Shown piece after piece: positions 5,906 to 6,794 of a DNA stretch of 6,794 nucleotides (the first letter of the stretch is position 1; each line of letters begins with the position of its first letter). The stretch covers positions 1-6,794 of the forward strand of contig JAGGVW010000232.1 in the NCBI GenBank assembly GCA_021157805.1. The letters run 5' to 3'. The translations under genes were made by a program, and so were the position numbers. The notes beneath the pieces were generated by a model. That model was not told the DNA's origin. It saw only the letters and a program-made list of their open reading frames with translations, and did not search any database. The stretch comes from a bacterium. GTDB lineage: Bacteria; Ratteibacteria; UBA8468; B48-G9; JAFGKM01.

Positions 5906-6794
5906 ATGGCGAAGGAGAAATTTATAAGGAGCAAGCCACATGTAAACATAGGGAAAATAGGGCATGTAGATCATGGGAAGACGACATTAACGAGTGCGAT
6001 AACGATGGTATTAGCGAAGGAGAACAAAGCGAAGGAGACCAAGTATGAAGAGATAGATAAAGCACCGGAGGAGAAGGAGAGGGGATTAACGATAAACATA
6101 GCGCATATAGAGTATGAGACAGACAAGAGGCATTATGCTCATATAGATTGTCCTGGGCATGCAGATTACATAAAGAATATGATAACAGGGGCGGCGCAGA
6201 TGGATGGAGGGATATTGGTAGTAAGTGCGCCAGATGGACCAATGCCGCAGACAAGGGAGCACATATTATTAGCCAGGCAGGTAGAAGTGCCGGCGATAGT
6301 AGTATTTTTGAACAAGATGGATCAAGTAGAGGATGAGGAGTTGGTAGAATTGGTAGAAGTAGAAGTGAGGGAGTTATTAAGCAAGTATGGATTTCCCGGG
6401 GATGAGGTACCAGTGATAAAGGGGAGTGCATTGAAGGTATTGGAATGTGGATGTGGCAAGAGGGAATGTCAGTGGTGTGGGAAGATATGGGGATTGATGG
6501 ATGCGGTAGATGAATACATACCGACACCGACCAGGGATGTAGATAAGGCATTTTTGATGGCAGTAGAGGATGTATTTAGTATAACAGGGAGGGGGACGGT
6601 AGCGACAGGGAGGATAGAGAGAGGTAAGGTGAAAGTAGGTGATAATGTAGAGATAATAGGGTTAAGCCATGATATAAAGAAGACGGTAGTTACAGGGGTA
6701 GAGATGTTCAGGAAGGAGTTAGATGAAGGTGTAGCAGGAGATAATGTAGGGTTATTATTGAGGGGGATAGAGAAGGATGAAGTAGAGAGGGGGA
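5906..6794 (+). CDS. tuf: Elongation factor Tu (3'-truncated by window edge)
   Basis: The window holds 296 codons of a protein usually near 395-410 residues; the stop is beyond the end. EF-Tu-GTP carries aminoacyl-tRNA to the ribosomal A site. The G domain spans about 1-208: GHVDHGKT (19-26), RGLTI with Thr62 (59-63), DCPGH with catalytic His85 (81-85), NKMD (136-139) and GSALK (173-177). Domain 2 begins near 216 ([21 protein letters not shown], 220-240); domain 3 is missing. Residues 181-191 hold Cys181, Cys183, Cys188 and Cys191 (CxCx4CxxC) in the loop where Thermus has a 10-residue insertion relative to E. coli. Other departures are Lys17 for the usual Thr and Leu61 for the usual Ile of the hydrophobic gate near His85. 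Codon use differs sharply from the four genes upstream: all 23 Ile are ATA, all 20 Leu TTA/TTG, all 7 Ser AGT/AGC, 13 of 14 Arg AGG, 26 of 31 Val GTA. It lies 50 bases after fusA with a strong Shine-Dalgarno. Confidence 0.97.
   Translation, partial: MAKEKFIRSKPHVNIGKIGHVDHGKTTLTSAITMVLAKENKAKETKYEEIDKAPEEKERGLTINIAHIEYETDKRHYAHIDCPGHADYIKNMITGAAQMDGGILVVSAPDGPMPQTREHILLARQVEVPAIVVFLNKMDQVEDEELVELVEVEVRELLSKYGFPGDEVPVIKGSALKVLECGCGKRECQWCGKIWGLMDAVDEYIPTPTRDVDKAFLMAVEDVFSITGRGTVATGRIERGKVKVGDNVEIIGLSHDIKKTVVTGVEMFRKELDEGVAGDNVGLLLRGIEKDEVERG

Noticed and set aside
6148..6336. 62-codon open frame on the plus strand within tuf
   Set aside because: It is out of frame with the conserved EF-Tu G domain and resembles no known protein; it is a by-product of the skewed base use of tuf.
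5922..6551. 209-codon open frame on the minus strand, opposite tuf
   Set aside because: It lies wholly inside the certain tuf gene. Its translation is low-complexity (Ser, Leu, Pro, His rich) with no recognisable domain. It stays open because tuf uses so few pyrimidine-ended codons, which keeps reverse-strand stops out of that frame.

Overview
The window is a co-directional block of core information-processing genes on the + strand: 3'-rpoC, rpsL, rpsG, fusA, and the 5' part of tuf. It is the classic bacterial junction of the RNA polymerase (rpoBC) and 'str' ribosomal operons. Both end genes are cut by the window edges: rpoC lacks its start and tuf lacks its stop. No gap exceeds 111 bases. 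I see no RNA genes, mobile elements, CRISPR arrays or previously undescribed multi-gene system.

Organism. The first four genes are AT-rich, with Arg mostly AGA/AGG and mixed Ile, Leu and Val codons. RpoC carries a trigger-loop insertion of the E. coli SI3 type (about 177 residues). As I know the family, that insertion occurs in Gram-negative-type lineages and is absent from Firmicutes, Actinobacteria, Thermus and Thermotoga. With substitutions at usually invariant positions in RpoC, S12, EF-G and EF-Tu, this suggests a divergent diderm bacterium, plausibly from an uncultured candidate phylum. I cannot name the phylum from sequence alone.

Layout. 1-2784: rpoC 3' part, running from just before the active-site metal-binding loop to the C-terminus. 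2785-2816: short gap with a good Shine-Dalgarno (SD) and a chance-level TATAAT. 2817-3212: rpsL (S12), abutting 3213-3683: rpsG (S7) with no spacer. 3684-3794: the longest gap, with a perfect 18-bp palindrome and a weak SD for fusA. 3795-5855: fusA (EF-G). 5856-5905: 50-bp gap with the strongest SD of the window. 5906-6794: tuf (EF-Tu), the G domain and part of domain 2.

Function. RNA polymerase makes the transcript, S12 and S7 build the decoding and head regions of the 30S subunit, EF-Tu delivers aminoacyl-tRNA and EF-G translocates. The layout suggests largely coupled expression, with possible modulation at the rpsG-fusA hairpin and a translational boost for tuf.

The most notable observation is the abrupt switch in codon use at tuf: every Ile is ATA, every Leu TTA/TTG, every Ser AGT/AGC, nearly every Arg AGG and most Val GTA. 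The four genes upstream use mixed codons. EF-Tu also carries a CxCx4CxxC cysteine cluster in a G-domain loop. Other points are RpoC NADFDGD followed by Thr, an HGGRKG bridge-helix hinge, S12 Arg88 (a known streptomycin-resistance residue) and altered EF-G domain IV tip loops.
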